From the NCBI GenBank assembly GCA_019775845.1, contig JADQAV010000020.1, positions 1-64,000 of the forward strand: DNA of 64,000 bases. Direction: 5' to 3'. A program made the position numbers and the translations under genes. This DNA is from Myrmaecium sp. VS I D KN 1. Lineage: Eukaryota; Ascomycota; Dothideomycetes; Valsariales; Valsariaceae. Of the stretch, positions 20,335-31,137 are shown piece by piece (position 1 is the first letter of the stretch; every line of letters begins with the position of its first letter). Under the pieces are notes generated by a model that had not been told where the DNA came from, searched no databases, and saw nothing but the letters and a program-made list of their open reading frames with translations.

Positions 20335-20931
20335 GCGGTTGTGGCTGCTTGAGATGGCGTGCAGTCTTTTGACCGGCTTTGGTTTCTTTTCTTTTTTTCC
20401 TTCTGTGATGATCGCATATTCTCCAATGCATCTTTTGTACTGTATGATTTTTCCAGTACCCTTCCGTCTGATATACATTTCTCTTTTTCTTTTTTGAGTT
20501 TTTCGGGCCTCGACAGCCGTTTCGCTACCCCCCTTCCATCATTATAAGGTAATTACTGCTACTCACTGACCATTCCTATTCTCTTCAATGTATATATGTA
20601 TGTATCAGTATTATTTACGCAATATCCTCCACCTCACCCTTCATGATACCGTCAGCTTGACTACATGCCACTACAAAACACCGGAAGATATTATGTACTG
20701 TCTGAATCCTCCGGGCCTTTGACGAATCCCACTTCCCATCCATACGCGGAGTTCGGTCAGCCTACCGCTAACCCCAAACCATACCCCAACTCCGACTCCG
20801 ACTCCGATCCATCCATCCATGCTTCATCCCATTCACCACCTACCACACCATCACCTCTTCCACCTCCCATCAATCAACCATGTAACCTCTCTCGGAAGAA
20901 GAACAAAAAAAAGGAAAGAAAGAAAGCCCCC
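20335..20931. other. Intergenic, 597 bp
   Basis: 3' region of the glycosyltransferase gene (T-rich) and promoter of the zinc-cluster gene. The frame of the latter is open from 20665, so an upstream start cannot be excluded. It contains a TATATATGTATGTA patch near 20590 and a run of TCCGAC-type repeats near 20790. Confidence 0.5.
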
Positions 20932-23651
20932 ATGCTCGAACCCGACACCAACCCCTCCCACCCACCGCACCCCGGAACCAGCGTCCTCCGCAACCCGCAG
21001 CAGCACCGGCGCAACGGGTTGCGGCCATCATGCGAGCCGTGTCGGAAGAGCAAGGTGCGGTGCAGTCACGGACGGCCGTGCGCGCGGTGCGTGGCGCGCG
21101 GCGGCGGCGGAGGGGTGGCGGCGGCGGCGGCGCGGTGCGTGTATCATCCGGCGCCGATGACCGGGAAGGGGAAAAGGGCGGGGGCGGGGGCGGGGGAGAT
21201 GTCTGCTGCTGCTGCTGCTCCTCCGCCTCCTCCCGCTTCTCCGACAAGCACTCCAGCCCCAGCTAGTACCTCGCCCGTCCTCTCCCCTCCCCCTCCCAGC
21301 ATCCACAATGGCATCGCCCGCGCCGATCCAGGTTTCATGGGCACCACCAGCTTCTCCGCCATCTTCATCGAGACGCCCGACATGGCCGGATCGACGACCG
21401 ACGCGGCGCCGTCGCCCGAGCACACCCCGTCCGCCATCAGCCCGACCCTCCTCGACGCCGGCGCTACCGTGCTCGAAAAGCTGTGCTGCATCGACGCCCT
21501 GACCGACGCCATCCGCGCCCTGTACCAGTACTCGCAATCCATCATCCTCCCCTGGGCCATCCTGGAGCAGGCCCTGCAGTCCGTCAGCCGGACCGCCGCC
21601 GAGTACGGCATCGGGCCGCAGCGGGAACCTGATCCCGGGTCCGGGCCCTCCCGCACCCGCGCCCGCGCCCTCGCCGCCCTGCTCTTCGCCAACACGGCCT
21701 GTCCCCTCAACCTGCGCGACGGCTACGACGATGCCCGCGACATGCACGTCCTCTTCACCGGCGCCAAGCTGCGGTGGGAAGTTATCGGCTTCATCTTCAG
21801 CGCGGGCGCGCGGGCGGCTGGCTTCCTCCCGGCGGACCGTCTGCCGGCGTCAGCGGCAGCTGCGATCGGCATCACTGACACGCTTTCCTTCCAGGCGGTG
21901 TTTACCGAGGCGAGCAGCGCGGCGCTGACGCTGTGCGATCATAGCGGTGGCGGCGTGAACGAGCTGCTGGTGCTGGGGTACTATGATAATTTGACGCTGC
22001 TGACGATGCATTATGGGGATTCTAGTACGCCGCCCTTCATCCTCTCTCCTCCCCTTCATCGCATCCCCACGCTAACTCGACTGTGTTAGACTACGCCGCC
22101 TGGCGCCGCCTAGGCGACTGCAACACCACCGTCCTCGCCCTGGGCCTGCACCGAGATGGCCTGCACAGCGAAGCTGAACACCCATTCGTACTACGGGAAC
22201 TCCGCCGGCGACTCGTCGTGCGCGCCTACCACACCGACAAATTCCTAGCCACGGTCTTCGGTCGGCCACCGCAGCTCTGCAAGCGCTACTGCCGCATCGA
22301 CGCCCCGCTCGACCTCGCCGACGACGACCTCTTCGCCGTTGCCGCCGCCGCCGACCCAGCCCTCCTCGCCACTCTCGTCGACGAGCGCGGTTGGTCCCGC
22401 CAGGGCAATTCCCTCGGCCTCGGTCCCCGCCCGGGCCAACCCACCTTCTACCGCGCGCGGTACTACATCGCCCGCGCGCGGGAGGACATCCTCGAGCTCG
22501 CCCACGCCGTGACCGACATGTCAATCGTCGAGCTACGGGAGCGGGTCGCGTACGTCTTGTCTTCCCCATCGTCATCCCCTTACCCAAGCTAATCAGTCCA
22601 CACCGCCAGCACCCTCGACCACTCCCTCGAAACCCTCTGGTCCTCCTTCCCGCCCACCGTCCGCCTGCTGCACCCGGACAACAACAACAACAACAACAAC
22701 CACCACCGCCGCTGGCGCACCCACCCGTACCCCGTCGTCCTCATGGCCACCGCCATCTACGTCGATTACCTGCACAGTCGGCAGCTGCTGCAGAAGCTGC
22801 TCGCCGACGCCGACGCCGACGCCGCAGGCGTAGCCGACGCCGAAGCCCTCGACAACCTCCGCACCCTCTCCCTCCGCACGCTGACCGCGCTGCTCCCGCT
22901 CACCCAACCCCCCTCCGCCGCCATCGCCCCGCATCAGCATGTGCTGCATCACCAGGACGCTAGCTGGCTCTTCGTTGCGTACGGGATCCCGAGTGCGGGG
23001 TTGTTGGCCCGGGGGTTGGTTGGGCGAGGGCACCGAGGCCGTCGAGGCCGAGGGGTCCGAGGGGAGCGAAGCGGAGGCCCAGGAGGAGGCGGAAGCGGAG
23101 GGGAAGGACGAAAGCAACCCCCACGCGCCCCCGTGCTGCGCGCCCTCTGCCGCTTCGTCGGGGCGCTGGAGTGGGTCGCGGGGGGTGGTGGCGGGGGTAT
23201 ACCTCCACCTTCACCTACCCCTCCTCCTCCTCCCTCCCCTACTACGACTACGACTGCTGCCGGGAGAATGGATGCCACCGCCCCACCGCGCAAGCGTGGG
23301 AACCGCGGCGTGTGCGAGGAGGCTGCGCGCGTGCTGGGGCGGGTGTTGGATCGTGTTTTGGAGGGGGATTATGGGGTGGAGGAGGGGGAGAGGGAGGGGG
23401 AAGCGGAGGGGAAGGAACAAAGCGACGAAGCAGCCATGACCGACGACGTGCGGGGACCGCAGGACCCGCAGCCCGTACCGCAGCAGCCCGTACCGCAGCC
23501 CGAACCCGCAGCCAACCTCGCTCCGGTCAACATGGACGTGGACCCGGACGTGGACCCCAACTGCTCCGCCGCCGACTTCGACCGGTTGATCCGGGGCTTA
23601 GGTTGGGATGTGGATCTGGATCTGGACGGGGTGAATTGGGCGGTGGGGTGA
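20932..23651 (+). CDS. Zn2Cys6 transcription factor (fungal-specific TF domain), 864 aa
   Basis: Exons are 20932-22024, 22090-22549 and 22610-23651, with 65- and 60-bp introns, both with GCTAA(C/T) branch sites and exact phase. The zinc cluster starts at about residue 32: CEPCRKSKVRC then six-Cys continuation CARC and a final Cys. The spacing is C-x2-C-x6-C-x5-C-x2-C-x15-C. The last loop is unusually long and consists of a Gly5/Ala5 run. The middle region matches the fungal-specific TF domain, with splice-restored SNYAAWRRLGDCNTTVLALGLHRDG, ELRRRLVVRAYHTDKFLATVFGRPP and CRIDAPLDL. The acidic C-terminus (MDVDPDVDPNCSAADFDRLI, DVDLDLDG) could be an activation domain. At about 22990-23150 the chosen frame gives Gly/Arg-rich text while frame +1 gives acidic text. 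An extra intron or a pair of compensating indels is therefore possible there. Targets are unknown. Confidence 0.88.
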
Positions 23652-24436
23652 CGTATCGGATCGATGGACGACGACGGGGGAGAAAGGCCTTTTGTTTTTT
23701 TCGACGTTCCTTTTCTTCTCCTTCTTCTTCTTCCTTCTTCGTTCGAGGTGGAAAGGGACAGAAGGGAATTCCGGCGGATATTATCGACGCGGGTTGTCCA
23801 CATGCTCCCCAAAGGATCCTACCAGGCTCTCTCGGAATCCAGCAATCTGCCGTCACTCACTCCCCCACTCGCGGCATCATCCACTCATCCAACCCCATCC
23901 AACTCCGTCCAACCGCTCACATCCGTAAGTATGAACCTCCAACGAAAAAAACCCTCCACCCTCAACCCCCTCCTCAGATCCCAGCACACCCACTTTGCTC
24001 CTCCTCCCCATCCCATCCCCATCCCATCCCATTCCCATTCCCCTTCCCCTTCCCCCCACTAGGCACCCAACCTCCCCTCCACAACACCCACTCCCACGGC
24101 GACGGCTTCGTATCCCGGCTTCGTCGATATCGTACCCACCACCAATGAGATTATCCTTCACGCGAATGACCGGTGGAGGGAACCCCGACGCTGGGCGCCG
24201 GGATGTACGTCGCTGCTGCCGATGCGGAAGCCGGGGGGGGAGGAGCCATGGGGAGGAGGAAGGAGGAAGGAGGAAACAGGAAGCGGGTGAGGTCGCTGTT
24301 TGAGCGGGTGGGTGGGTGAAGAAGACTCGATGTAGACATACGGTATATAGTATACATATATCTACCCCGCAGCAACCCCGCTACCACCGTGAGAAAAGCC
24401 GGTAGCTGAGTCCTGTACCTAAGGATGTGATCACAT

Positions 24437-24519
24437 ACCCACCCACCCACCTGCCCACCTGCCTACCTACCTACCTACCTACCTACCTGCATCCATACAT
24501 ACATACCTACATATACCTA
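24437..24519. repeat. (ACCT)n / (CCCA)n / (ACAT)n compound microsatellite
   Basis: Tandem CCCA grades into uninterrupted ACCT units and then ATCC/ACAT units, ending in ACATATACCTAT. Related single copies of TACCTA/TAGGTA occur across the same gene-free region. Confidence 0.85.
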
Positions 24520-24639
24520 TCAAACCCCACCGTCCGCCCGCACATCATGCCGCACACCCACATGATCCAGACCCCCTTCTGGACCTAGGTCCCTTAAGCT
24601 GTGACAGAGGCGGCGATCCGTTATGGGGAGGTGGAGGTG

Positions 24640-24672
24640 GAGAGGAGAGGAGAGGAGAGGAGAGGAGAGGAG
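24640..24672. repeat. (AGAGG)n microsatellite
   Basis: About six tandem AGAGG units inside the gene-free region. Confidence 0.85.
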
Positions 24673-26962
24673 GGGAAGGGGACGAGTGCTGGTGCCGGAT
24701 TGCGTACCGATGGTCATTGTTCCTGCCCCACTCCCGCCTCCGCCCACCCGCCCCGCTGGTGTGCTGCTGCTGCTCGGCTGGTGTATGTAGGTACTCGTAG
24801 GTGGCGAGTGGATGGCATGTGGGTGGACGTGGGAGGTGGACGTGGGAGGGTGGAGATGTGAGTTCCGCGAGGAGGACGGAGAGGGCTAAGATCCCGCGAC
24901 TCCGACTTTGCTCGGAAGGGTTTGAAAGTTTTCCATGGTCGTGGTGTCCAGCCTGTCAACGAGGTGCAACTCCGCAGCGATCCGGAGGAGAGGAACAGAC
25001 GGAACAGACTGCTTTCATCTGTCATCTGTTATCGACTCAAGACCTCCACTACGGTACCTCTTCCAGCCTAATGCGGGTGATGCATCGAGATCCATCCGAC
25101 AAAGAAGAGCGACCGGGGTGGTAAGGTAAATATACATAGTGTGGACTGGACGATCCCGATAGGTAGGGTGTGCGTAGGTATCCAGGTTCCCTGTCTTTTA
25201 TTTACTTTGGCTGCTGCCAGTGCGGGGTCCGAATGCGAGCAAGCGGGGTGGCGTGCAGGAAGGTACAGGTACAGGTACGAAGTACGGCAACAGGAGTGAT
25301 CGGGAGGACAAGTAAGTAGTACAGAGCAGAACAGCGGAGCGAAAGTGAGATGGAGAGGTGTAGAGTTCATGGATGAGGATAGGATCGTCAAATTACCTCA
25401 GGACCTAACTTACTGACCTACACAGCCACTGCGTTTCGTTGTGAAGGCACGCTGTACAGCGAAAGCCTAAGGTAGGGTCGTAGCCTGGTACAGTCATGGC
25501 TGCTGCTCAACAGCGGACCTGTCGATCTGGCTTTCTGAAGGGTCGTGATGCGAAGCTGGCCACAGGTACTGTACCTTATCTACCAAGTTCCTTCCTGTCT
25601 GCCTTCGTGACTTCTACAACGGACAAGAAGAGTCCTCCGATCCGCATTCTTTTGGTGACTGGAGTCGCCGATGGTTCCTACCTACATAGTACCCAAGGCC
25701 CGGCACGTCCGCCAAGACAAGATTCACAGGCAAACCGCAGAACGTGGAAGTGAACTCGACCATCCGGACAGAATCCCGGGGTCCAAAGCTAGATTGCCAC
25801 TTGGGCGCAAGTAAACAGAGCCCTAGAAGTAGGGGTCCCAGGTGCAGCTGCCGACATTGGGCTTTCGGAAGGAAAGTCAATTGCAAGGGGATGCCTGGTC
25901 CGGGGTTCAGCAACGTTCCAGTGTTACGGGAAGAAGAGGAAGCGACTTCGTTGGTATGGATTGTACGGCGGGCTGACGATGCCCAGGTTTGAGAGGATGG
26001 AAAGAGCGGCCGTAGGTAGGTCCGGAAAGGGTCAGCGATGGGTTAGGTAAGGTAGTGACATCCTCTTGTAGGGTTTCCCGGTTGCTGGATGTCCTGGCAA
26101 CGTGGAGCGGACAGGGCGTTGTCGATGAGGGATTCAGGCCGGTTGGGAAGCTGGCATCGGCTTGTCGGGGGGATGTTTGTCGTGACTTCTGGATGAGAGC
26201 GTTTCTCAACATCAACGAAACTCTGTAAGGTCCATTTCATGAGAAGTTCCACGTCCATTGCTGAACTCTCTTTCTGCAACGGGGGACATGTCGACGGACA
26301 AGCTTTCCGCGAGACGAAGGAAACTTCTGACTTCCAGCATCGCCTGCCATAGCCTCTCGATCGTTCAGGTCCTTCCCGCCGTAGCATCCATCTATCGGAA
26401 GGCGTTAAGCTTTGGAAGCAGCCCAGAAAACCAGAAAAGTAGCTTCCAGCAATGATGCCATTCCCTGTTTCCTCGCGGCCTCCAGACATATAAAGACGCA
26501 GTCCCAAGCTCTTCCTCTCCCATTCACTTGCAACATCGACGACTTCGAGCTGGAAAAGACATTGACCGGATAGGAAAGAACGTTGACATACTCACTTTGT
26601 CACTTCCCTATACTACTCGACACCGGTCTTCCAACGTCGTCCAGTCGTCACTTCTTCGGCGGTCTCGAAGGGTCCTCGAACTTCCGGCCAAGCCAACGCC
26701 CGTCTCATATACACACGAGGTAAGCCCAAGGCATCTCCGTCTCTTCTCACCACCGTCCTTCAAGCCTCTTTCCATCCTCTTGCCTCTCCCAAGAGCAACC
26801 AGACGCAACCTGTCCTCTTCCCCCATCTCATAACGCACCCCACACACCCACACGGGGAGCCACAACCACTCTCCCGCAGCATGATACGTTCAACGGCACA
26901 TCCACCATGCCAATCCACACAGTCAACTGACCAGTTCCTCAGACTCCTCCAGGCACTCCAGA

Positions 26963-27610
26963 ATGGCTCCCCCTGGCACAACCTTGGCCTCCCAACCCAA
27001 ACCGGCCACCAACACAACCACCCCCAACGGACCAAGCCCTCCCACCGGCACCACCACAAGCACCACAAGTACCACAAGCGCCGCAGCTGCAAACCGCCGC
27101 CCCGCCCGCAGCCGCCGCGCCCCCACCCGGCAGCCAGCGACCGCCGCCCCCACCGCCCCAGCCCCAGCCCCGGCCCCAGCCCCATCCGCCCAGCCTCCCG
27201 CACCCACCACCCGTCGGCAGCCCACCAAAAGCAGCCGGAAACCCCCAGCCGCCGGCGTGTCAGAGCGGAAACCCACCACGACCCCGCCTCGCACCCTCCG
27301 CGCCTCGTCCTCCACTTCAACCGTGACATGGGCGTCGGCGGAGGACGCGGTATGCGAGATCATCCCGCCGCCACCGCCGCCGCCGTCGAAGATGCAGGTG
27401 GATGGCCAGCCGGCTGAGGCACCGGCTGAGGCGGTTGAGGCGGCGCCCGCTCCCACGCGCGCGCAGAGACGCCGCGAGAGGCGGGCGGTGCGGGAGGCGC
27501 TGGAACGACGGGTTCGGGCGGTGCAGAGGGCGGACGAGGCGGCGGCGATGGAACAGGCGGCGTGGATATTGGTGGCGATGAGGGGGGTTTCGTGGGAGAG
27601 GGGAGAATGA
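26963..27610 (+). CDS. Hypothetical Pro/Ala/Thr-rich protein, 215 aa
   Basis: A single-exon frame beginning at an ATG in the context CAGAATGGC. Residues 1-110 are Thr-, Pro- and Ala-rich and clearly disordered, with Arg-rich patches (NRRPARSRRAPTRQP). Residues 115-135 (ASSSTSTVTWASAEDAVCEI) are the most ordered-looking part. Eight consecutive prolines follow. Residues 160-215 form a charged, probably helical segment (TRAQRRRERRAVREALERR, EAAAMEQAAWILVAMRG). Coding DNA switches from C-rich to G-rich near 27340, like other genes in this window, which favours a real gene. No family was recognised. Basic and disordered content would allow nuclear function, but this is not shown. Confidence 0.55.
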   Translation: MAPPGTTLASQPKPATNTTTPNGPSPPTGTTTSTTSTTSAAAANRRPARSRRAPTRQPATAAPTAPAPAPAPAPSAQPPAPTTRRQPTKSSRKPPAAGVSERKPTTTPPRTLRASSSTSTVTWASAEDAVCEIIPPPPPPPSKMQVDGQPAEAPAEAVEAAPAPTRAQRRRERRAVREALERRVRAVQRADEAAAMEQAAWILVAMRGVSWERGE

Positions 27611-28617
27611 AGTAGCGTGGGGGGCTTTGGTTGTTGTTGGTTTGCGGGTGCTGGGTTGGAAGGTGTTTGATGGTGCTTACTACTTAGTCGTGGTTTCGGA
27701 GTTTGGGGAGATACCCTGGGATTTTGTTTTTTTTTTTTTTTTTTTTTTTTTTTTCTGTCTTTGATATAGAATGGATTGGTTTCAGATGACGTGCGCGGCT
27801 GTTCTTCGTGTTGAGTGTTTCAGTATAATCTGATGGTGAATAAAGTGCTTCGTGTTCTTTGGAAGTGAAGAAAATTTTTCTTTAAAAAAAAGTGAAAAAT
27901 ACGTGCTACAGCATGCCATTACTTACTATCTACCTCACCTTACAGTACCCGCAGTGAGGGTTAGGCAAGGCTGAGAAGGTTTGCCTGGGCGTTTGCTTAC
28001 TACCTACCTTATCTACAGTGCTTACCCCTCTCCTCGTCTGCATCATCACCATCAGAGGGGAGTAGGGACATGAAGCGCTCTTTCGGAGGGGATGGATGGA
28101 TGGATGGATCTTCAATGCATATCGTGGGTCACCCCTGTGATTGTGGGGTGGAGTGGGAGAGAAAGGTTGTTGGCGGAGAAGCGGGGAGGAGATGGGAAGA
28201 GGAAGGGTCGGAGACGGATGGCGGACGGATGGATGGATGGCATGCAGTATGAGCTACTGTACCAGTAGGTAATGTATCACTTGGCTACGAGAACGACTGT
28301 GTGGACGTCATGGGCGATCAATTGGACAAGGACATAGGTGGAGGCCAGCGCGGCCTTGGGCGGAACGTCCGTCGGGAATCTTCGGGCCGAAGGAGATCGG
28401 AACCCGACTGGGGCCTAAGGTACCTAGGGCTTGGCGCGTGCACCGATCAACCCTGCCAACAAGTTGTGTGCACTTCTTTTCCCTCCCCCAACACAAACCG
28501 ACCTTCCGTCCATCTTGTATACACTACCACTACCACTCACGCATCCACCACCGCCATCGTCCTTTCTCTTTCTTCCCATCCGACCTCCATCTCACGCAAC
28601 CCCCCGAACCGCTCGCC
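27611..28617. other. Intergenic, 1007 bp, with poly-T and GGAT repeats
   Basis: Begins with G/T-rich 3' sequence, then a poly-T run (27727-27754), an AT-rich part with A- and T-runs to 27900 and two GGAT patches (28091-28109 and about 28210-28228). The last 150 bp before the porin start are C/T-rich with ACTACCACTACC-like text, a typical strong fungal leader. Confidence 0.55.
27727..27754. repeat. Poly-T run of 28
   Basis: Uninterrupted T tract downstream of the Pro/Ala-rich gene. It could be a reverse-transcribed poly(A) mark or simply slippage. No element flanks it that I can see. Confidence 0.85.
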
Positions 28618-30059
28618 ATGGCTGATCTCAAGACGACCGTCCAGCAGGCCATTGCCCCCAAGCCGCCTGTCCCTGCTTTCTCCGACATCTCCAAGCCTGC
28701 GAATGACGTGCGTACCTACTTCACCTACCTTCGTGACTGCGCTCGCTGCTGCTGCTGCTGCTGCTGCACACCCGCCATCGTCGCATCGCCGGGCGGTGCG
28801 CGCTCGATGCGATACAGCAGCTCCCATCCTTTGTTCACTCTCGCGCTGACGGCAATTGCAGTTGATCGGTCGCGACTTCTACCACGCCGCTGCCGGTAAG
28901 CAATTGCACTCCCATGCTTTTCCGCGGTGCGGGAATAAAAATTCGCCCTGTTTACTGACGCGAAACTCTTCGTCCAGCTGCTCTTGAGGTCAAGCTCAAG
29001 GCCCCCAACGGCGTTGCCTTCACCACCAAGGGCACCTCCAGCCACGATGGCCCCGTTTCCGGTTCCGTAAGTGTTCCTTGTTGCAACGTCGGCGCTGTAA
29101 AATACTGTGGAGCTGACCGGTTGTGTTTTTTTTTTTCTTCTTCTCTGCATACAGGTCGAGGGCAAGAAGGTTCTTTCCAACGGTATTGCATTCCACCCTT
29201 TGAACATCACCACGCCCCTATTCTACTCACGACACAAACGTCTCTACCTGACGCATTCGCTCTCGACGACGCGCTCGGCTGTTCTGTGGCATTATGTACT
29301 GATCAACCCCGACCATTCAGGCCTGAGCCTCACCCAGAGCTGGAACACCGCCAACATCCTCAGCACCAAGCTCGAGCTCGACAACACCTTCGCCAACGGC
29401 CTGAAGGCCGAGGTCCTGGCCAACTTCAACCCGGCCTCCAAGAGCAACGGCCAGAAGATCAACCTCTCCTTCAAGCAGCCCGTCTTCAACACCCGCGCCT
29501 TCTTTGACCTCAACCCCGCCGGTGCCCTCACCGCCGTCTTCGACGGTGTCGTCGGCCACGAGGGCGTCCTCGTCGGTGGTGAGGTCGGCTACGACGTCCA
29601 GAAGGCGGCCGTCACCCGCTACTCCGCCGCCATCGGCTACGTCGCCCCGACCTACAGCGCCTCCGTCACCGCGACCAACTCCCTCTCCATCTTCACCGCC
29701 AGCTTCTACCAGAAGGTCAACGCCGCCGTCGAGGCCGGTGCCAAGGCCTCCTGGGACTCCAAGACCGGCTCCACCGTCGGCATCGAGCTTGCTTCCAAGT
29801 ACAAGCTCGACCCTCTTTCCTTCGCTAAGGTTTGATCCTTCCAAATTCTTCTCTTCCTTCCTTTCTCCGTGAAACATTCGCTAATCTCTCCTTCCCCCCC
29901 AATGCGCAGGCCAAGATCAACGACCGCGGTATCGCGTCGATCGCGTACAACACCAAGATCAACCAGGGCCTCACCTTCGGCATTGGCGCCTCCTTCGACA
30001 CCCAGAAGCTCAACGAGGCTTCCCACAAGGTTGGCACCAGCTTCACTTTTGAGGCTTAG
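28618..30059 (+). CDS. POR1: Mitochondrial outer-membrane porin (VDAC), 299 aa, six exons
   Basis: The voltage-dependent anion channel, a 19-strand beta-barrel passing metabolites across the outer mitochondrial membrane. Exons are 28618-28707, 28862-28895, 28978-29066, 29155-29182, 29321-29829 and 29910-30059, and all phases close. Landmarks shared with Neurospora porin are PAFSDISKPAND, GRDFYHAAAALEVK, the split KKVLSNGLSLTQSWNTAN, GLKAEVLANF, AFFDLNPAGAL, VGHEGVLVGGEVGYDVQKAA, INDRGIASIAYN and the C-terminal HKVGTSFTFEA. Two micro-exons (34 and 28 bp) and an N-terminal extension of about 15 residues (MADLKTTVQQAIAPKPP) before the usual VPAFSDI are notable. Intron 1 carries a CTG/GCT repeat and intron 3 a poly-T tract. 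C-rich codon usage suggests high expression. Confidence 0.97.
28748..28768 (+). repeat. (GCT)n tract in porin intron 1
   Basis: Seven or so tandem GCT/CTG triplets inside the 154-bp first intron of the porin gene. It is non-coding after splicing. Confidence 0.75.
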
Positions 30060-30798
30060 ATGGGTTTTCCCCCTTTTCACATATTAAGGGTGTGGGCGGA
30101 AGAGTGGTTGGAGCGTTGTTGTGGAGAAGATTTGAATCGTGGACGAGCGCGTGTGTGTGGGAGTGTTGAGAGACTGTGTGGTGTATATAACCCCCTATAT
30201 TAGATGCTGAACAACGATTTTCCTTCTTGAGAAAGAAGAAAAGAATGTTTTCTTTTGTTTTCTTGTTGAAGTCAAGAATTGAATATGGACATGTCTTACC
30301 TATGGGAAGGTGTTCTCCGCGGTTGGTTATTCGAAGATGATTCGAGCCGCTAAAAGATCAACATATTCTTTCCTTTCCATTCTTCCTTTCCCTCAACGGT
30401 GATGCTGCGCGCCTTTTCCTTCCTTGTCTTCTAGGTTCTGTGATCTGGTCCGCTCCGGTCGGCTTGATAGGCGTTTGCTTGCTTCACTCATTCGTATAAC
30501 TCCCAACGAAATCCCCACGCTTATTCTTTGTCTTTTTGGAGCATCGCTTACCGTGCGGGAATGGGCTGGCCGGCCCTGTTGCCGTCCCCATGATGGTGAT
30601 GATGGTAATGGTGATGATGAAGGGCAGGTGATTAGGACCGTTGCGGGTGCGCCCTGCTCTCTCTTATCTTCTAGCTGGTACTGTACTGTATACACTGTTA
30701 GGATCCACTGTACCGTACTATACTGTGCCTCCTTCCCTCGTCATTCCAATGCAGCAGCTCATTGGAAAGAAACAGGAGAGGCATGCAGAAGCGAACGC

Positions 30799-30825
30799 AA
30801 GTGCGAGTGCGAGTGCGAGTGCGAG
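30799..30825. repeat. (GTGCGA)n short tandem
   Basis: Four to five GTGCGA hexamer units just upstream of the (TTTCTC)n tract. Confidence 0.8.
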
Positions 30826-30853
30826 GCTGGCGTTACAGTGAGTGAGTTTTTTT

Positions 30854-30917
30854 CTTTCTCTTTCTCTTTCTCTTTCTCTTTCTCTTTCTCTTTCTCTTTC
30901 TCTTTCTCTTTCTCTTT
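30854..30917. repeat. (TTTCTC)n hexanucleotide microsatellite
   Basis: About ten near-perfect TTTCTC units, a pure pyrimidine tract of 64 bp on the plus strand. Such mirror-symmetric polypurine/polypyrimidine DNA can form triplex structures. Confidence 0.9.
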
Positions 30918-31137
30918 TCCTCTTTCTCCTTTTTTTCGTCTCCCTTGTTCTCTTTTCCTCTAGAGATCTAACGCTCGATCCGATACAACACGAGTACATA
31001 TATACATCCATCATACACGAGAAAGACCGAAGACGGAACGCCGTTGAAAAAAGACCATAAAAAAAGGCAGGAACCGACGACAAAAGCAACAACAAAACCC
31101 GATAGCTTTTTTGCGTGATCTATCTGTCTCTACCTCC

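Larger units (their letters stand above)
23652..26962. other. Gene-free region, 3.3 kb, with simple repeats
   Basis: I could not support any gene here. The left third is C-rich with (CCCATC)n near 24005-24045 and an ACCT-type tract (24437-24519). An AGAGG tandem lies at 24640-24672. Scattered GGTAGGTA/TACCTAC motifs follow to about 26050. The right end (26500-26960) is C/T-rich and probably holds the leader of the next gene. An AGGTACAGGTACAGGTACG stretch near 25260 is a short tandem. A 154-codon minus-strand open stretch (26043-26507) is not protein-like. Confidence 0.5.
30060..31137. other. Convergent 3' intergenic region, 1078 bp
   Basis: Lies between porin (+) and the desaturase (-). It contains TACTGTAC/GTATAC-like short palindromic text around 30675-30725, a GCGAGT tandem (30799-30825) and the long (TTTCTC)n tract (30854-30917). 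No gene was seen. ORFs here are made of the repeats. Confidence 0.55.

Noticed and set aside
18598-20478. 626-codon open frame antisense to the glycosyltransferase
   Set aside because: Arg/Leu/His-rich shadow of a GC-rich gene. The plus-strand frame has a clear type II membrane layout and a DxD motif.
26043-26507. 154-codon minus-strand open frame
   Set aside because: No recognisable motif, composition like intergenic DNA, no splice partners found.
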